In this document: one piece after another, positions 35,007 to 43,962 of the stretch
Layout of the letters: every line of letters starts with the position of its first letter
Position numbering within the stretch: the stretch's first letter is position 1
Assembly (NCBI RefSeq): GCF_001636405.1
Contig: NZ_KV440950.1
Span: 4,382,778-4,446,777, forward strand
DNA length: 64,000 nt
Reading direction: 5' to 3'
Source of the DNA: Peribacillus frigoritolerans
GTDB lineage: Bacteria; Bacillota; Bacilli; Bacillales; DSM-1321
Position numbers and translations under genes: made by a program
Notes under the pieces: generated by a model
Database searches by the model: none
What the model saw: the letters and a program-made list of their open reading frames with translations, nothing else
What the model was told of the DNA's origin: nothing

Positions 35007-36020
35007 TTATCCGCCAATGAATGACATTTCGATTTTTTCCTGTTTCTTCACCGTTCCCGCTGCACGCTCATCCGAATAGCGGTCGTCCCTACGGTCCCAA
35101 AGTGAAATGATGAACCCTGTCAATTCTTCATCGGTCATGTCGGAACGGAGCAATGACTTCAAGTCATGTCCCTTTCCATTAAACAGGCATGTATATAAAC
35201 TTCCATTAGCAGAAAGACGTGCACGAGTACAACTTGAACAAAAAGACTCGGAAACCGAGGTAATGAAGCCTACTTCTGCAGTAGTGCCCTTATAGCGGAA
35301 GCGTTTTGCGACCTCTCCAAAATAATCTTCTTCAACTGGTTCGAGATCGAATTCGGTTTGGAGCATTGCAAGCAGTTCTTTTTTCGTAATGACATTCTTT
35401 AACTGCCAGCCATTTGTATGTCCGACATCCATGAATTCTATATAGCGTAATTGAAGGCCCTCATCTTTACAAAATCGGGCCATCGGCAGGATTTGAGATT
35501 CATTGGTTTCTTTTTTGACTACCATATTCACTTTAACGCCAAGCCCTGCTTCTTTAGCAGCAGAGATGCCTTCAATTACGGGCTTTATGCCGATATCCCT
35601 GCCGTTCATCTTCTTGAAGAGATCGTCATCGAGGCTGTCCAAGCTGATATTCACCCTCTGCAAACCAGCTTCCTTCAAATTTACGGCATGTTTTTTCAAG
35701 AAGACCCCATTCGTGGTCAGTCCAATATCTTCAATACCTTCAATTTTAACGAGATTTGAAATCAGAGTGCTAAGATCTCTTCGGAGTAATGGTTCCCCGC
35801 CAGTCAACCTTAGTTTTTTTACCCCTAAGCCTGCGAAGATTTTAGAAAGCCTTACAATTTCCTCATAAGATAATAGCTCACTTTTAGGCAGGAACTGAAA
35901 ATTCTCGTGAAAAATTTCAGCAGGCATGCAATACTGGCAGCGAAAGTTACAGCGATCTATGACTGAAATCCTTAAATCCCTTAGTGGCCTGTCCAATGAA
36001 TCTTTAATTTGACTGTTCAA
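35007..36020 (-). CDS. moaA: GTP 3',8-cyclase MoaA
   Basis: Radical SAM enzyme for the first step of molybdenum cofactor synthesis. 337 residues. N-terminal cluster CNFRCQYC (C-x3-C-x2-C), the GGEPLLR SAM motif, C-terminal cluster [20 protein letters not shown] and the final Gly-Gly (FIGG) needed for activation. The open frame starts at a TTG seven bases after AGGAG. No other mo genes are nearby; its place next to fnr is consistent with molybdoenzymes of anaerobic nitrate respiration. Confidence 0.96.
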   Translation of the reverse strand: MNSQIKDSLDRPLRDLRISVIDRCNFRCQYCMPAEIFHENFQFLPKSELLSYEEIVRLSKIFAGLGVKKLRLTGGEPLLRRDLSTLISNLVKIEGIEDIGLTTNGVFLKKHAVNLKEAGLQRVNISLDSLDDDLFKKMNGRDIGIKPVIEGISAAKEAGLGVKVNMVVKKETNESQILPMARFCKDEGLQLRYIEFMDVGHTNGWQLKNVITKKELLAMLQTEFDLEPVEEDYFGEVAKRFRYKGTTAEVGFITSVSESFCSSCTRARLSANGSLYTCLFNGKGHDLKSLLRSDMTDEELTGFIISLWDRRDDRYSDERAAGTVKKQEKIEMSFIGG

Positions 36021-36127
36021 TTAACCACTCCTAGCCGAAAGTATTAGAAAAAAACCAGACCATAAAAAGTGGCTCCTTGAATGGGTTCACTTTTTTTGAC
36101 TGGCTTTTCATTTCTATTACAGAGTTA

Positions 36128-36436
36128 TTATTTGATACCTAATGCAATTTTAGCATATCTGGACATTTTGTCTTTCGTCCATGGCGGACTCCAGACTATC
36201 TTCACGTCCGTTTCCTTGACCTCGGGGATATCTTCCAGAACCAATTTAACTTGATCGACGATCGTCCCAGCCATCGGACAGCCCATTGCTGTCAATGTCA
36301 TCGTAACGGTGGTCAGACCTTCCTCATCCATATCCACATCATATACCAAGCCTAAATTAACGATATCTATACCAAGCTCAGGGTCAATGACCTGCTCCAA
36401 AGCTCCAAGAATAATGTCTTTTGTATCTTGATCCAC
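36128..36436 (-). CDS. yitW: metal-sulfur cluster assembly factor YitW (MIP18/DUF59)
   Basis: 102 residues of the MIP18/SufT type, thought to help iron-sulfur cluster delivery. ALEQVIDPELGIDIVNLGLVYDV and MTLTAMGCPMAG (with the conserved cysteine) are the two family motifs. GTG 36436 is favoured because AGGAG lies eight bases before it; a GTG three codons earlier overlaps that site. Neighbour of yitV as in B. subtilis. A weak AAAGTG/CACTTT hairpin near 36065-36110 may end it. Confidence 0.87.
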   Translation of the reverse strand: MDQDTKDIILGALEQVIDPELGIDIVNLGLVYDVDMDEEGLTTVTMTLTAMGCPMAGTIVDQVKLVLEDIPEVKETDVKIVWSPPWTKDKMSRYAKIALGIK

Positions 36437-36524
36437 TTCACTCACTCCTTTTATGGAAAATCTCTAGTTTGTCGCTTTCATCATTATGTCCGTATAAGCA
36501 TCATAACAGATTTCGAGTGAGTAC

Positions 36525-37313
36525 TTAAGCATTTTGCACAGCAGACAGTAAATGTTTCGCGAACCAGTCCGCTGTCTTAAGCACTCCTTCTCTGCTGACC
36601 TTATGCCCAGCCTTAGGGTCAAGGATAAAATCAATTTTTTCATCCGCCTTGCCATACCCTGCTTTGACCCCCTCATAAAAACGGTATGCATGCTGATAAG
36701 GTACAACCGGATCTTTGGCACCATGCCAAAAAAGAAGCGGTCGGTCGCAAAGCTTATCCTGATTTAGACTCAAATCAAATGGCTTGAGCTGTTCAATCAC
36801 TTTCGCAACTTCCTCATCAGTAACAGGGAAATCAACTTTCCTTTTCTTAATCTCCTCCATTTGGAGCTCTGCATACGCGACATATGATGGGTTCCCCATT
36901 AAACTGACTCCGGCGGAAATCCATTCATATGCAGCCAGAGCCCCATTAGTAACTATTCCCCCCATTGAAGTACCTGCCACGCCAATTCTGTCGGGATCAA
37001 TCAATTTTCGGGATAATAAATCATCCTTCAGCAAAGATAAATCCTGGATTGTTTGTAAAACCATTTCCCAAAAACGGGGCATCATTTGAGAATCACTTAA
37101 ACCGGCTTCCCTTTCCCCATGATGAATCACATCGGGTAGAAGGACACGAAACCCCTTTTCAGCCAATAAATAAGCATAGTGCAGATTGTGTTCTTTTGCA
37201 CTTTGAAAACCATGTATAAAAATAATAAGCGGCAATTCCTGATTGAAAGTGGTTTGTTTCCCTAAGTGCAAGACAGGAATTTGTCCAATTAGTTCTTTTT
37301 CAATTATTATCAA
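36525..37313 (-). CDS. yitV: alpha/beta hydrolase (esterase) YitV
   Basis: 262 residues, prolyl-oligopeptidase-like esterase fold. Oxyanion strand IIFIHGFQSAKE, nucleophile elbow VAGTSMGGIVTN (Ser), acid in WHGAKDPVVPY and base in DPKAGHKVS: a complete Ser-Asp-His triad. Start is TTG five bases after GGAGGGG; no ATG competes. Substrate unknown. Precedes yitW and is divergent from yitU. Confidence 0.88.
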   Translation of the reverse strand: MIIIEKELIGQIPVLHLGKQTTFNQELPLIIFIHGFQSAKEHNLHYAYLLAEKGFRVLLPDVIHHGEREAGLSDSQMMPRFWEMVLQTIQDLSLLKDDLLSRKLIDPDRIGVAGTSMGGIVTNGALAAYEWISAGVSLMGNPSYVAYAELQMEEIKKRKVDFPVTDEEVAKVIEQLKPFDLSLNQDKLCDRPLLFWHGAKDPVVPYQHAYRFYEGVKAGYGKADEKIDFILDPKAGHKVSREGVLKTADWFAKHLLSAVQNA

Positions 37314-37529
37314 GTTAACCCCTCCGAATAATTTGTCCCGGTCTTTTCAATCCATTATCAAAATGGAATTAATTACCTTTAAATCTGAGCTTCGCTTTAA
37401 TTATCATAATCCTGAATATAGTAATATCATACAGGAATGCATAAAGAATGAAAAAGATTTACATTTACTTTAAAATAGGCTTAACAATATTTGCATATAA
37501 TGAAATCAAAAAGAACAGAAGGTGTGTAC

Positions 37530-38345
37530 ATGACTGAGAAACATTTAATCGTATTGGATCTTGATGGCACTTTACTTACAGATAACAAAACAATTTCTTC
37601 AAGGACTAAAAAAACACTCCTAAAACTTAAAGAAGATGGACACGAGGTTATGATCGCCACCGGGCGCCCCTTTCGCTCAAGTGAACTTTATTACCGGGAA
37701 CTGGGGCTGACTACACCAATCGTTAATTTCAATGGCGCTTTCGTCCATCACCCATTACATACAAGCTGGGGGGTATACCACTCTCCACTGGATATAAATG
37801 TTGCGAAAGAAATTGTCGAAGCGTGTGATCAGTTTACATATCATAACATCATCGCTGAAGTCCGGGATGAAGTTTATGTCCATTATCATGATGAAAAGTT
37901 GATGAACATGTTCAATCTAGGAAATCCGATCATGAAGACAGGTGATTTACGCAATTACCTTCAGGATTCCCCAACTTCGATGCTGATTCACACAGATAGT
38001 GAATTCGTAGGGCAGATTCGCCAGCATCTATCCGATGTCCATGCAGAATTGGTCGATCACCGCCGCTGGGCAGAGCCTTTTCATATCATCGAAATAATAA
38101 AAAGCGGGTTAAGTAAAGCCGTAGGGCTAAAACGCGTATCCAACTATCTGGAAATTCCTCAAAACAGGATAATCGCTTTCGGTGATGAAGATAATGATTT
38201 GGAAATGCTCGAATATGCGGGAACCGGGGTGGCCATGGGAAATGCGATCTCTCCAGTAAAAACGGTAGCAAATACGACGACATTGACGAATGAAGAAGAT
38301 GGTATAGCCGTCTTCCTCGAAGAAAAATTCAATATGAAAGCCTAA
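37530..38345 (+). CDS. yitU: HAD-superfamily Cof-type phosphatase YitU
   Basis: 271 residues. HAD motif I DLDGTLLTD (D at 10 and 12), motif II IATGRPFR, the lysine in KSGLSKAVGLK and motif IV AFGDEDNDLEML are intact; a C2 cap lies between, giving the Cof/YitU pattern of small sugar-phosphate or FMN phosphatases. ATG 37530 with AGAAGGTG upstream; the frame is open 13 codons earlier without a ribosome site. Confidence 0.9.
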   Translation: MTEKHLIVLDLDGTLLTDNKTISSRTKKTLLKLKEDGHEVMIATGRPFRSSELYYRELGLTTPIVNFNGAFVHHPLHTSWGVYHSPLDINVAKEIVEACDQFTYHNIIAEVRDEVYVHYHDEKLMNMFNLGNPIMKTGDLRNYLQDSPTSMLIHTDSEFVGQIRQHLSDVHAELVDHRRWAEPFHIIEIIKSGLSKAVGLKRVSNYLEIPQNRIIAFGDEDNDLEMLEYAGTGVAMGNAISPVKTVANTTTLTNEEDGIAVFLEEKFNMKA

Positions 38346-38448
38346 TTCGTCATTTTTTACCTTCATAATATTCAACTTTCAAGCCAAACTAATATGGACA
38401 ACAGATCTATTCCGTTGTCGACAACGCTCAGAATCGGAGGAGATAAGA

Positions 38449-38601
38449 ATGGGTAAAAGCAGTAAATCTAAACGATTTGTACAGCAGGGCAAAGAAAGTG
38501 TTGCCAGGCATGCCGAAAAAATCCCTTATCACACTACGTTTGAAGAGGCAGAAAAAGACAGGTTAAGAATTATGTCTGAACAAAGCTATGGTGGCTTCTA
38601 A
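38449..38601 (+). CDS. small basic protein of unknown function
   Basis: 50 residues, MGKSSKSKRFVQQGKESVAR... ending SEQSYGGF. GGAGGAG stands six bases before ATG 38449, and its stop overlaps the start of the next gene (TAATG), which supports real translation. Strongly charged, no membrane segment. Not a family I can name. Confidence 0.75.
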   Translation: MGKSSKSKRFVQQGKESVARHAEKIPYHTTFEEAEKDRLRIMSEQSYGGF

Positions 38602-38792
38602 TGGGAAACAAATTATTCCAAAAGGCTAGGGAATTTGTTGAAGAAGCTCTCCACTCTGAGCATGAAGGTGACCAGCATAAGACAGAGGAAATCGCTAAAA
38701 ACGCTCTTTCATCAGCCTTTGCCAATACGAACGAGGCTGAAAAAGAACAATTGCGAGAACTCCAGCAAGAGCTGGAAAATCACTCTAAATAA
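38600..38792 (+). CDS. DUF3813 family protein (YitR-like)
   Basis: 63 residues, highly helical: MGNKLFQKAREFVEEALHSE and SAFANTNEAEKEQLRELQQELE. The N-terminal pattern matches the DUF3813 proteins that include B. subtilis YitR, and the neighbourhood (yitU, yitT, yitS) agrees. ATG is at 38601, sharing bases with the preceding stop; translation is probably coupled. Confidence 0.72.
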
Positions 38793-38798
38793 TGTGAA

Positions 38799-38832
38799 AG
38801 CCTCCAGGGATTCCTGGAGGCTTACGCTTTGT
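38799..38832. terminator. bidirectional terminator between the YitR-like gene and the KGG gene
   Basis: GCCTCCAGG and CCTGGAGGC arms with loop GATT, convergent gene ends on both sides. Confidence 0.82.
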
Positions 38833-38835
38833 TTT

Positions 38836-39087
38836 TCAATTGTTATTTCGTGCCTTACCGCCTTTTTCACCGATCTCCTTATAAAAATCTTCACCATGGG
38901 AATCAGCAGTGGCTTCCCCGCCCTTTTGTCCAATTTCCTGATAGAATTCCTTATCATGATTATCCGAAGTGGCTTCTCCACCCTTTTGACAATTTCCCGG
39001 TAAAAAATCCTTGTCGTGATTTTTAGAAGTGGCTTCCCCGCCTTTACGGCCTGCTTCCTGCCTGCTCATTTTTTCGTCGTTAGCCAT
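38836..39087 (-). CDS. KGG-repeat stress protein (GsiB-like) with compensated frameshift
   Basis: 83 residues made of about four 20-residue KGG repeats (GRKGGEATSKNHDKDF, GQKGGEATADSHGEDF, GEKGGKARNNN), the hydrophilic, desiccation-type repeat of GsiB. Repeat 1 reads HDKDFLPGNCQKGG instead of the expected HDKDFYREIGQKGG: one extra T in a T6 run (39002-39007) and one lost G near 38989 shift seven codons out of frame and back. AAGGAG precedes ATG 39087 by nine bases. A sigma-B-like promoter lies upstream. Confidence 0.85.
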   Translation of the reverse strand: MANDEKMSRQEAGRKGGEATSKNHDKDFLPGNCQKGGEATSDNHDKEFYQEIGQKGGEATADSHGEDFYKEIGEKGGKARNNN

Positions 39088-39136
39088 TTTAATCACTCCT
39101 TCATAAGATTTTTAAATCGGCGCTACAGTATTAGAA

Positions 39137-39162
39137 TTAGCCGTTTTGTACAGGCAATAAAC
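39137..39162 (-). promoter_or_regulatory. candidate sigma-B promoter of the KGG gene
   Basis: Minus strand GTTTAT (39157-39162), 14 bases, GGCTAA (39137-39142), compared with the general stress consensus GTTTAA-N14-GGGTAT. The predicted stress role of the gene fits. Just upstream an unused AAAGGAGG sequence (39172-39183 region, minus strand) has no start codon after it. Confidence 0.55.
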
Positions 39163-39220
39163 TTAAAACGCCGACCTCCTTTGGTAATAGAAGTGTAATG
39201 GCCTTGATTTTTCATTAATA

Positions 39221-40063
39221 TCATTCCCTGCGGAAAGTCCCAACAATTCCTGACGTTTCTATGATGTTTGTGAATGCGTGTGGATCCACTTCCTTGATGA
39301 TCTTTTCAAGGTCATACAGTTCATACCTTGTTATGACAATCAATAACATTTCCTTAGTTTCGTTAGTGAATGCACCTTTAGCGGGAACCCTTGTAATTCC
39401 GCGAACTAATTTAGCATGGATTGCCTGTTTAAGCTCTTCGCTTTTCTTTGTAATGATCATCGCCGTAAGCTTTTCATGACGTGTATGTATCGCGTCCACG
39501 ACACGGGTCGATGTATAAAGGGTAACAAGTGTATACAAAGCTTTTTCCGGTCCATAAACAGCACCTGCCGTTACAATGATCACGCCATTCAGCAGAAATA
39601 AATAAGTCCCTACAGGTTTATCCTTCTTCCGTGAAAGAAGCATGGCGATAATATCCATTCCGCCAGTCGATGCACCGTATTTCAAGGTGATCCCCACACC
39701 AACTGCAGCTATGACTCCGCCAAATACCGCATTCAATAATATGTCAGGTGACCAGCGTGTAATCGGGATGATTTCCATAAAAAAGGACATCAAGGCAACG
39801 CTGAGGAAACTATAAAAAGTGAAAGACTTTCCTACCTTTCGCCAAGCAATGATCGTTACTGGAATGTTCAATAAAAGCAAGAGAATACCTGTCGATACAT
39901 TAATAGGAGCAAAAGATCCAATCATCCTCGATAGAAGCTGGGCCACTCCGGTAAATCCGCTTGCATATACGTTTGCCGGTATTAGAAAAAAGTTCATTGC
40001 GATGGCATTAAGCAATGCCCCGACCACAACTATGATAATTTTCTTCATTTCACCACTGTACAT
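39221..40063 (-). CDS. yitT: YitT family membrane protein
   Basis: 280 residues: five to six hydrophobic helices in the first 175 residues (KKIIIVVVGALLNAIAMNFF, STGILLLLLNIPVTIIAW, NAVFGGVIAAVGVGITL) including GASTGGMDIIA, then a cytosolic DUF2179 domain (AMIITKK, RGITRVPAKGAF, TNIIETSGIVGTFRR). Function unknown, possibly transport or sensing. ATG 40063 preferred (GGAGG eight bases before); a slightly longer start is possible. Divergent from yitS. Confidence 0.9.
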   Translation of the reverse strand: MYSGEMKKIIIVVVGALLNAIAMNFFLIPANVYASGFTGVAQLLSRMIGSFAPINVSTGILLLLLNIPVTIIAWRKVGKSFTFYSFLSVALMSFFMEIIPITRWSPDILLNAVFGGVIAAVGVGITLKYGASTGGMDIIAMLLSRKKDKPVGTYLFLLNGVIIVTAGAVYGPEKALYTLVTLYTSTRVVDAIHTRHEKLTAMIITKKSEELKQAIHAKLVRGITRVPAKGAFTNETKEMLLIVITRYELYDLEKIIKEVDPHAFTNIIETSGIVGTFRRE

Positions 40064-40135
40064 CCTAAAAACCTCCATTTCACCCTTATTCTATTATCTT
40101 TTTACCCTTAATTATTTATTCTATTTACGTAGAGA

Positions 40136-40163
40136 TTGAATTTTTACCGTTACGTGCTACACT
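40136..40163 (+). promoter_or_regulatory. promoter of yitS
   Basis: TTGAAT, 16 bases, TACACT, about 55 bases before the yitS start. Confidence 0.6.
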
Positions 40164-40219
40164 AAAAAGTAGAGTGACCACTCATTTTCTAAAAATTGTA
40201 AAAAGAAAGCAGGTGTATT

Positions 40220-41086
40220 ATGGCTATCACAATTCTTGCAGATAGTGCATGTGATTTGCCGTTGTCTTTCTATAAGGAAAACAATGTTTCATTAATCCCT
40301 TTACAAGTCCATCTTGACGGGGAAACTTATGAAGATTTACTTACCATTAATTCTCACGAAGTCTATCAGGCGATGCTTGAAGGAAAAGCCCCGAAAACAT
40401 CGCAAGCTTCTCCAGAATACTTTATAGAACTTTTCACACAGTTTGCCAAAGAGAAAAAACAAGGGATATATATCGCCTTTTCCTCTGAGTTATCAGGAAC
40501 ATATCAAACGGCAGTCATGATTCTTAATCAGGTGAAGGAAGAGTACCCTGACCTTGACATTGAAATCGTCAATACGAAATGCGCTTCGATGGGCGTCGGT
40601 TTGATTGTAAAGAAGGCAGCCGATCTGGCAGCAAACGGTGCCACTAAAGAAGAAATCCTGGCTGCCATAGAATTCCAAACCCGGCATATGGAGCATCTAT
40701 TCACTGTAGATAACCTTGAATATCTGGCACGTGGCGGCCGCATCTCCAAGACATCTGCCCTTGTTGGCGGTTTATTAAACATTAAACCGTTATTGCATGT
40801 CGAAGACGGGAAGCTTGTTCCGCTTGAAAAGATACGCGGCAAAAAGAAATTGATCAAACGTGTAATCGAATTAATGCACGAAAGAGGCAAAAACTTAACT
40901 ACCCAAACGATTGCCATCAGTCATGGTGATGATGAAGCAACGGCCCTGGAATGGAAGGAAGCCATCCAAAATGAATTCGGGACGACCGACTTCATGGTCC
41001 ATACAATTGGCTCCGTCATCGGTGCACATGCCGGCCCTGGCACAATTGCCCTCTTCTTCTTAAACGATACCCCTGAGAAATCATAA
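40220..41086 (+). CDS. yitS: DegV family fatty-acid-binding protein YitS
   Basis: 288 residues of the DegV/FakB family, which bind fatty acids and can present them to a FakA kinase. N-terminal ILADSACDLP with the TTT/S-like phosphate region, IYIAFSSELSGTYQTA, TVDNLEYLARGGRIS and the C-terminal GSVIGAHAGPGT that surrounds the carboxylate. Complete. Followed by a 43-codon gene in the same direction. Confidence 0.92.
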   Translation: MAITILADSACDLPLSFYKENNVSLIPLQVHLDGETYEDLLTINSHEVYQAMLEGKAPKTSQASPEYFIELFTQFAKEKKQGIYIAFSSELSGTYQTAVMILNQVKEEYPDLDIEIVNTKCASMGVGLIVKKAADLAANGATKEEILAAIEFQTRHMEHLFTVDNLEYLARGGRISKTSALVGGLLNIKPLLHVEDGKLVPLEKIRGKKKLIKRVIELMHERGKNLTTQTIAISHGDDEATALEWKEAIQNEFGTTDFMVHTIGSVIGAHAGPGTIALFFLNDTPEKS

Positions 41087-41154
41087 ACATACATACTCCC
41101 TTCCATAATTGTGAACAATATATATTGATCAGATAATGGAAGGGAGTTTTCACT

Positions 41155-41286
41155 ATGTCCAAAACAACCGATGACAATAAAAGGCCCAAAGATAACCAAG
41201 CGAGAAATGCTGAAAAAAATATCGCATATCAGGAAAACCTTACTGCAGGTAAGCACTCCTATTCGAAGAAAACGGACCATAAATGA
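41155..41286 (+). CDS. DUF3941 family small protein
   Basis: 43 residues: MSKTTDDNKRPKDNQARNAE then YQENLTAGKHSYSKKTDHK (shown in two parts). Matches the DUF3941 pattern of short, charged Bacillaceae proteins ending in SKKT. GGAAGGGAG is eight bases before the ATG and a terminator follows at once. Function unknown. Confidence 0.8.
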   Translation: MSKTTDDNKRPKDNQARNAEKNIAYQENLTAGKHSYSKKTDHK

Positions 41287-41316
41287 AGCGTGGGGCTTGT
41301 CCCCTCGCTTTTTTAA
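41285..41316 (+). terminator. terminator after the DUF3941 gene
   Basis: AGCGTGGGG and CCCCTCGCT arms, then T6. Confidence 0.8.
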
Positions 41317-41390
41317 TTATCGTTTAGATAGTTGTCTTCCTATCATACTTTCTCTATAATAAAGGAAATAAACCCTGCTGGAGGTAAGTG

Positions 41391-41882
41391 ATGGCAAAGG
41401 AAAATTCATTTGATATTGTTTCGAAAGTAAACTTTTCAGAGGTAACGAATGCAGTTACCATGGCTATGAAGGAAATACAGACACGCTATGATTTTAAAGG
41501 GAGCATAAGCAGCATCACCATTGATAAAGAAGACTTGGTTTTAGTATCCGACGATGAATATAAGCTCGAACAGCTGAAGGATGTTCTCATCAGTAAACTC
41601 ATTAAACGTGACGTACCCGTCAAGAACCTGGATTATGGCAAATTGGAAGGAGCTTCTGGCGGGACCGTTCGCCAACGGGCCAAGTTAATTCAAGGCATCG
41701 ATAAGGAGCAAGCAAAAAAGATCAATACCATCATTAAAAATAGCGGCCTTAAGGTGAAAAGCCAGATCCAGGATGATCAAATCCGGGTTACCGGTAAGAA
41801 CCGGGATGATTTACAAGGAATCATTTCTGCGATTCGTGGCGCTGATCTGTCCATTGATGTACAATTCTTAAATTATCGCTAA
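41391..41882 (+). CDS. YajQ family nucleotide-binding protein
   Basis: 163 residues, full-length YajQ/UPF0234 (B. subtilis YitK), a two-ferredoxin-fold protein that binds nucleotides; some family members bind cyclic di-[35 protein letters not shown] and [22 protein letters not shown] are the family blocks. ATG 41391 has GGAGG six bases before it. Single gene with terminator. Confidence 0.93.
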   Translation: MAKENSFDIVSKVNFSEVTNAVTMAMKEIQTRYDFKGSISSITIDKEDLVLVSDDEYKLEQLKDVLISKLIKRDVPVKNLDYGKLEGASGGTVRQRAKLIQGIDKEQAKKINTIIKNSGLKVKSQIQDDQIRVTGKNRDDLQGIISAIRGADLSIDVQFLNYR

Positions 41883-41883
41883 G

Positions 41884-41920
41884 TATGAAGGCCTCACCTG
41901 CTTTGGGTGGGCCTTTTTTC
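41884..41920 (+). terminator. terminator of the yajQ-type gene
   Basis: AAGGCCTCACC and GGGTGGGCCTT arms followed by T6. Confidence 0.82.
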
Positions 41921-41924
41921 ATTT

Positions 41925-41952
41925 GTTTCAACTGTTTCAACTGTTTCAACTG
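41925..41952. repeat. three tandem copies of a 9-base unit
   Basis: TTTCAACTG repeated three times between the yajQ-type terminator and the SDR gene. Too short to call more than a microsatellite-like repeat. Confidence 0.7.
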
Positions 41953-42139
41953 CCCCCATCAGCGCTCATCCTCCTCTTTTTCTTATGAATCGCCTTCATG
42001 GAACATGGAAAGACTAGTCATGTTCCCTTCAGTTAAAACACATAAACCAAAATTTTTATGGGTATTTTTTCCATGTTTTCTTTTTCCTAAAAGAAGGAAT
42101 AGAAAAAGCGTAGATCATTAAATGGGAGGCGTTTATATC

Positions 42140-43015
42140 TTGACTACTCAAAACCAAAATCAGAACAAACAAGGATTTCCACCTCAACATCAGCAGCATC
42201 AACCTGGATTGGAAACAAAAATGGAACCGAACCCTGATTCAGTTAATGCTGCCTACAAAGGAAGCGGCAAATTAATAGGTAAAACGGCAATCATAACGGG
42301 AGGAGACAGCGGCATCGGAAAATCAGTTGCCATTTACTACGCTAAAGAAGGAGCGAATGTGACAGTTGCATACTTGGATGAACACGAGGATGCCAAAGCG
42401 ACAAAAGAATTGATCGAAAAAGAAGGCCAGAAATGTTTACTCATTTCCGGTGATATCGGTGATGAAGCCTTCTGCCAGGAAGTCGTCAAAAAAACGGTTG
42501 ATGAATTTGGCGGTTTGGACATTCTAGTCAACAACGCCGGAGAACAGCATGTGCAGACAAGTATCCTGGACATTTCAGCTGAACAATTGGAAAAAACGTT
42601 CCGCACGAATATTTTCTCGATGTTCCACTTAACTAAAGCTGCATTGAAGCACTTAAAAAAAGGAAGCAGCATCATTAATACAACCTCTATCACAGCCTAT
42701 CAGGGCAACCCAAAACTAATCGATTACTCTTCAACTAAAGGTGCAATACTTGCATTTACAAGAGCCCTGTCGAACTCCATTTCAAAAGATGGCATCCGAG
42801 TGAATGGTGTTGCGCCTGGACCGATCTGGACACCGTTGATTCCTGCCTCATTCGGCGAGGAGGATGTTGCCAAATTCGGACAGGATACTCCAATGGGCCG
42901 TGCAGGTCAGCCTGAGGAATTGGCACCAGCCTATGTATATTTGGCAAGTGATGATTCATCATATGTCAGCGGACAAGTCATCCATGTAAACGGCGGGACC
43001 GTTGTTAACGGATAA
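42140..43015 (+). CDS. SDR family oxidoreductase (general-stress YhxC/YdaD type)
   Basis: 291 residues. An unusual Gln-rich hydrophilic leader (NQNQNKQGFPPQHQQHQPG) precedes the Rossmann domain: TGGDSGIGKSV cofactor loop, NNAG, the catalytic set Ser (TTSITAYQG), Tyr-x-x-x-Lys (YSSTKGA) and PGPIWTPLIP. This leader-plus-SDR layout is that of YhxC/YdaD, sigma-B-linked proteins. TTG 42140 is taken as the start because GGGAGG precedes it by eight to ten bases; the ATG at 42122 overlaps that ribosome site. Confidence 0.88.
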   Translation: MTTQNQNQNKQGFPPQHQQHQPGLETKMEPNPDSVNAAYKGSGKLIGKTAIITGGDSGIGKSVAIYYAKEGANVTVAYLDEHEDAKATKELIEKEGQKCLLISGDIGDEAFCQEVVKKTVDEFGGLDILVNNAGEQHVQTSILDISAEQLEKTFRTNIFSMFHLTKAALKHLKKGSSIINTTSITAYQGNPKLIDYSSTKGAILAFTRALSNSISKDGIRVNGVAPGPIWTPLIPASFGEEDVAKFGQDTPMGRAGQPEELAPAYVYLASDDSSYVSGQVIHVNGGTVVNG

Positions 43016-43023
43016 GGCCTTAC

Positions 43024-43078
43024 CTTTTTTCCAAAAGCAGTGGATTTCATAAATTGAAATCCACTGCTTTTACTCTTT
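43024..43078 (+). terminator. terminator of the SDR gene
   Basis: AAAGCAGTGGATTTCA with complementary arm, loop of five, T-rich end. Confidence 0.8.
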
Positions 43079-43136
43079 CAGGCAGGATATTTCCGGTTAA
43101 CGCGGAATTTATGACTTGGAAGGAGTGGAGTCATTT

Positions 43137-43925
43137 TTGAAAAATATTGTAGATCCATGGTTCACCGTTCAGGGATTGGACTCAAAAACGTTTGCAATCA
43201 GTGAATATGGTCATTGGGAGAAAGTTCATTCCTTTTTATTACTTGGTGAGACCCGGGCTGCGTTAATCGACACAGGATTAGGCATCGATTCGATTAAGCG
43301 GATTACAGACCAGCTTACCGATCTTCCGATCATCGTCCTGACCACACACGTTCATGCGGATCATATTGGCGGTCACGGTGATTATGAAACGATTTATGTT
43401 CATGGTGATGATGCCAATTGGCTGATTAACGGCATTGAAGGTTTGCCCTTGGAACAAATAAGAAAGAACATGGCCCGGGATATCACATTACCCATTCCCG
43501 ATTCATTCAATCCTGATACATACAAGCCATACCAGGGGTACCCCGATAGGCTTTTATCGGATGGGGACACGATTGATCTTGGAAACCGAAGTTTAAGCAT
43601 TTATCATACACCTGGTCATTCGCCTGGCCACATTTCAATTTTGGATGATGAAACAGGTTATTTATTTACTGGCGACCTGCTTTATTCAGATACTCCCGTT
43701 TATGCATTTTATCCCTCGACAAACCCTGAAGACCTTGTTAATTCGTTAGAAAAAATCGCAAAGATCAAGGCAGTCTCCAAAATCTATGGCGGTCACAACC
43801 AACTAGGCCTCGAACCAAAGATCCTTGAAGAAGTCCTTGCAGCCATTCAATATCTTAAAGAGAATCATTTGGTCAGACACGGAACGGGTGTACATGCATT
43901 CAAAAGTTTCAGCGTACATTTCTAG
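43137..43925 (+). CDS. metallo-beta-lactamase fold hydrolase
   Basis: 262 residues. Zinc ligands in THVHADHIGGHGDY (HxHxDH), the second His in HTPGHSPGHIS, Asp in FTGDLLY and the last His in IYGGHNQLG. Resembles glyoxalase II/AHL-lactonase-type members, but the substrate cannot be told. Start TTG 43137 follows a GGAG at proper spacing; the frame opens seven codons earlier at another TTG that lies within the ribosome site. Confidence 0.85.
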   Translation: MKNIVDPWFTVQGLDSKTFAISEYGHWEKVHSFLLLGETRAALIDTGLGIDSIKRITDQLTDLPIIVLTTHVHADHIGGHGDYETIYVHGDDANWLINGIEGLPLEQIRKNMARDITLPIPDSFNPDTYKPYQGYPDRLLSDGDTIDLGNRSLSIYHTPGHSPGHISILDDETGYLFTGDLLYSDTPVYAFYPSTNPEDLVNSLEKIAKIKAVSKIYGGHNQLGLEPKILEEVLAAIQYLKENHLVRHGTGVHAFKSFSVHF

Positions 43926-43927
43926 AT

Positions 43928-43960
43928 AAAAAAGGCATTGCTTTTACGCAATGCCCTCTC
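43928..43960. terminator. bidirectional terminator between the hydrolase and the LacI gene
   Basis: GGCATTGC and GCAATGCC arms, A6 before; lies between two convergent gene ends. Confidence 0.78.
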
Positions 43961-43962
43961 GT

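Noticed and set aside
41925-41952. Three 9-base tandem units as a CRISPR or iteron
   Set aside because: Units are adjacent without spacers and far too short and few; no cas or rep gene nearby.
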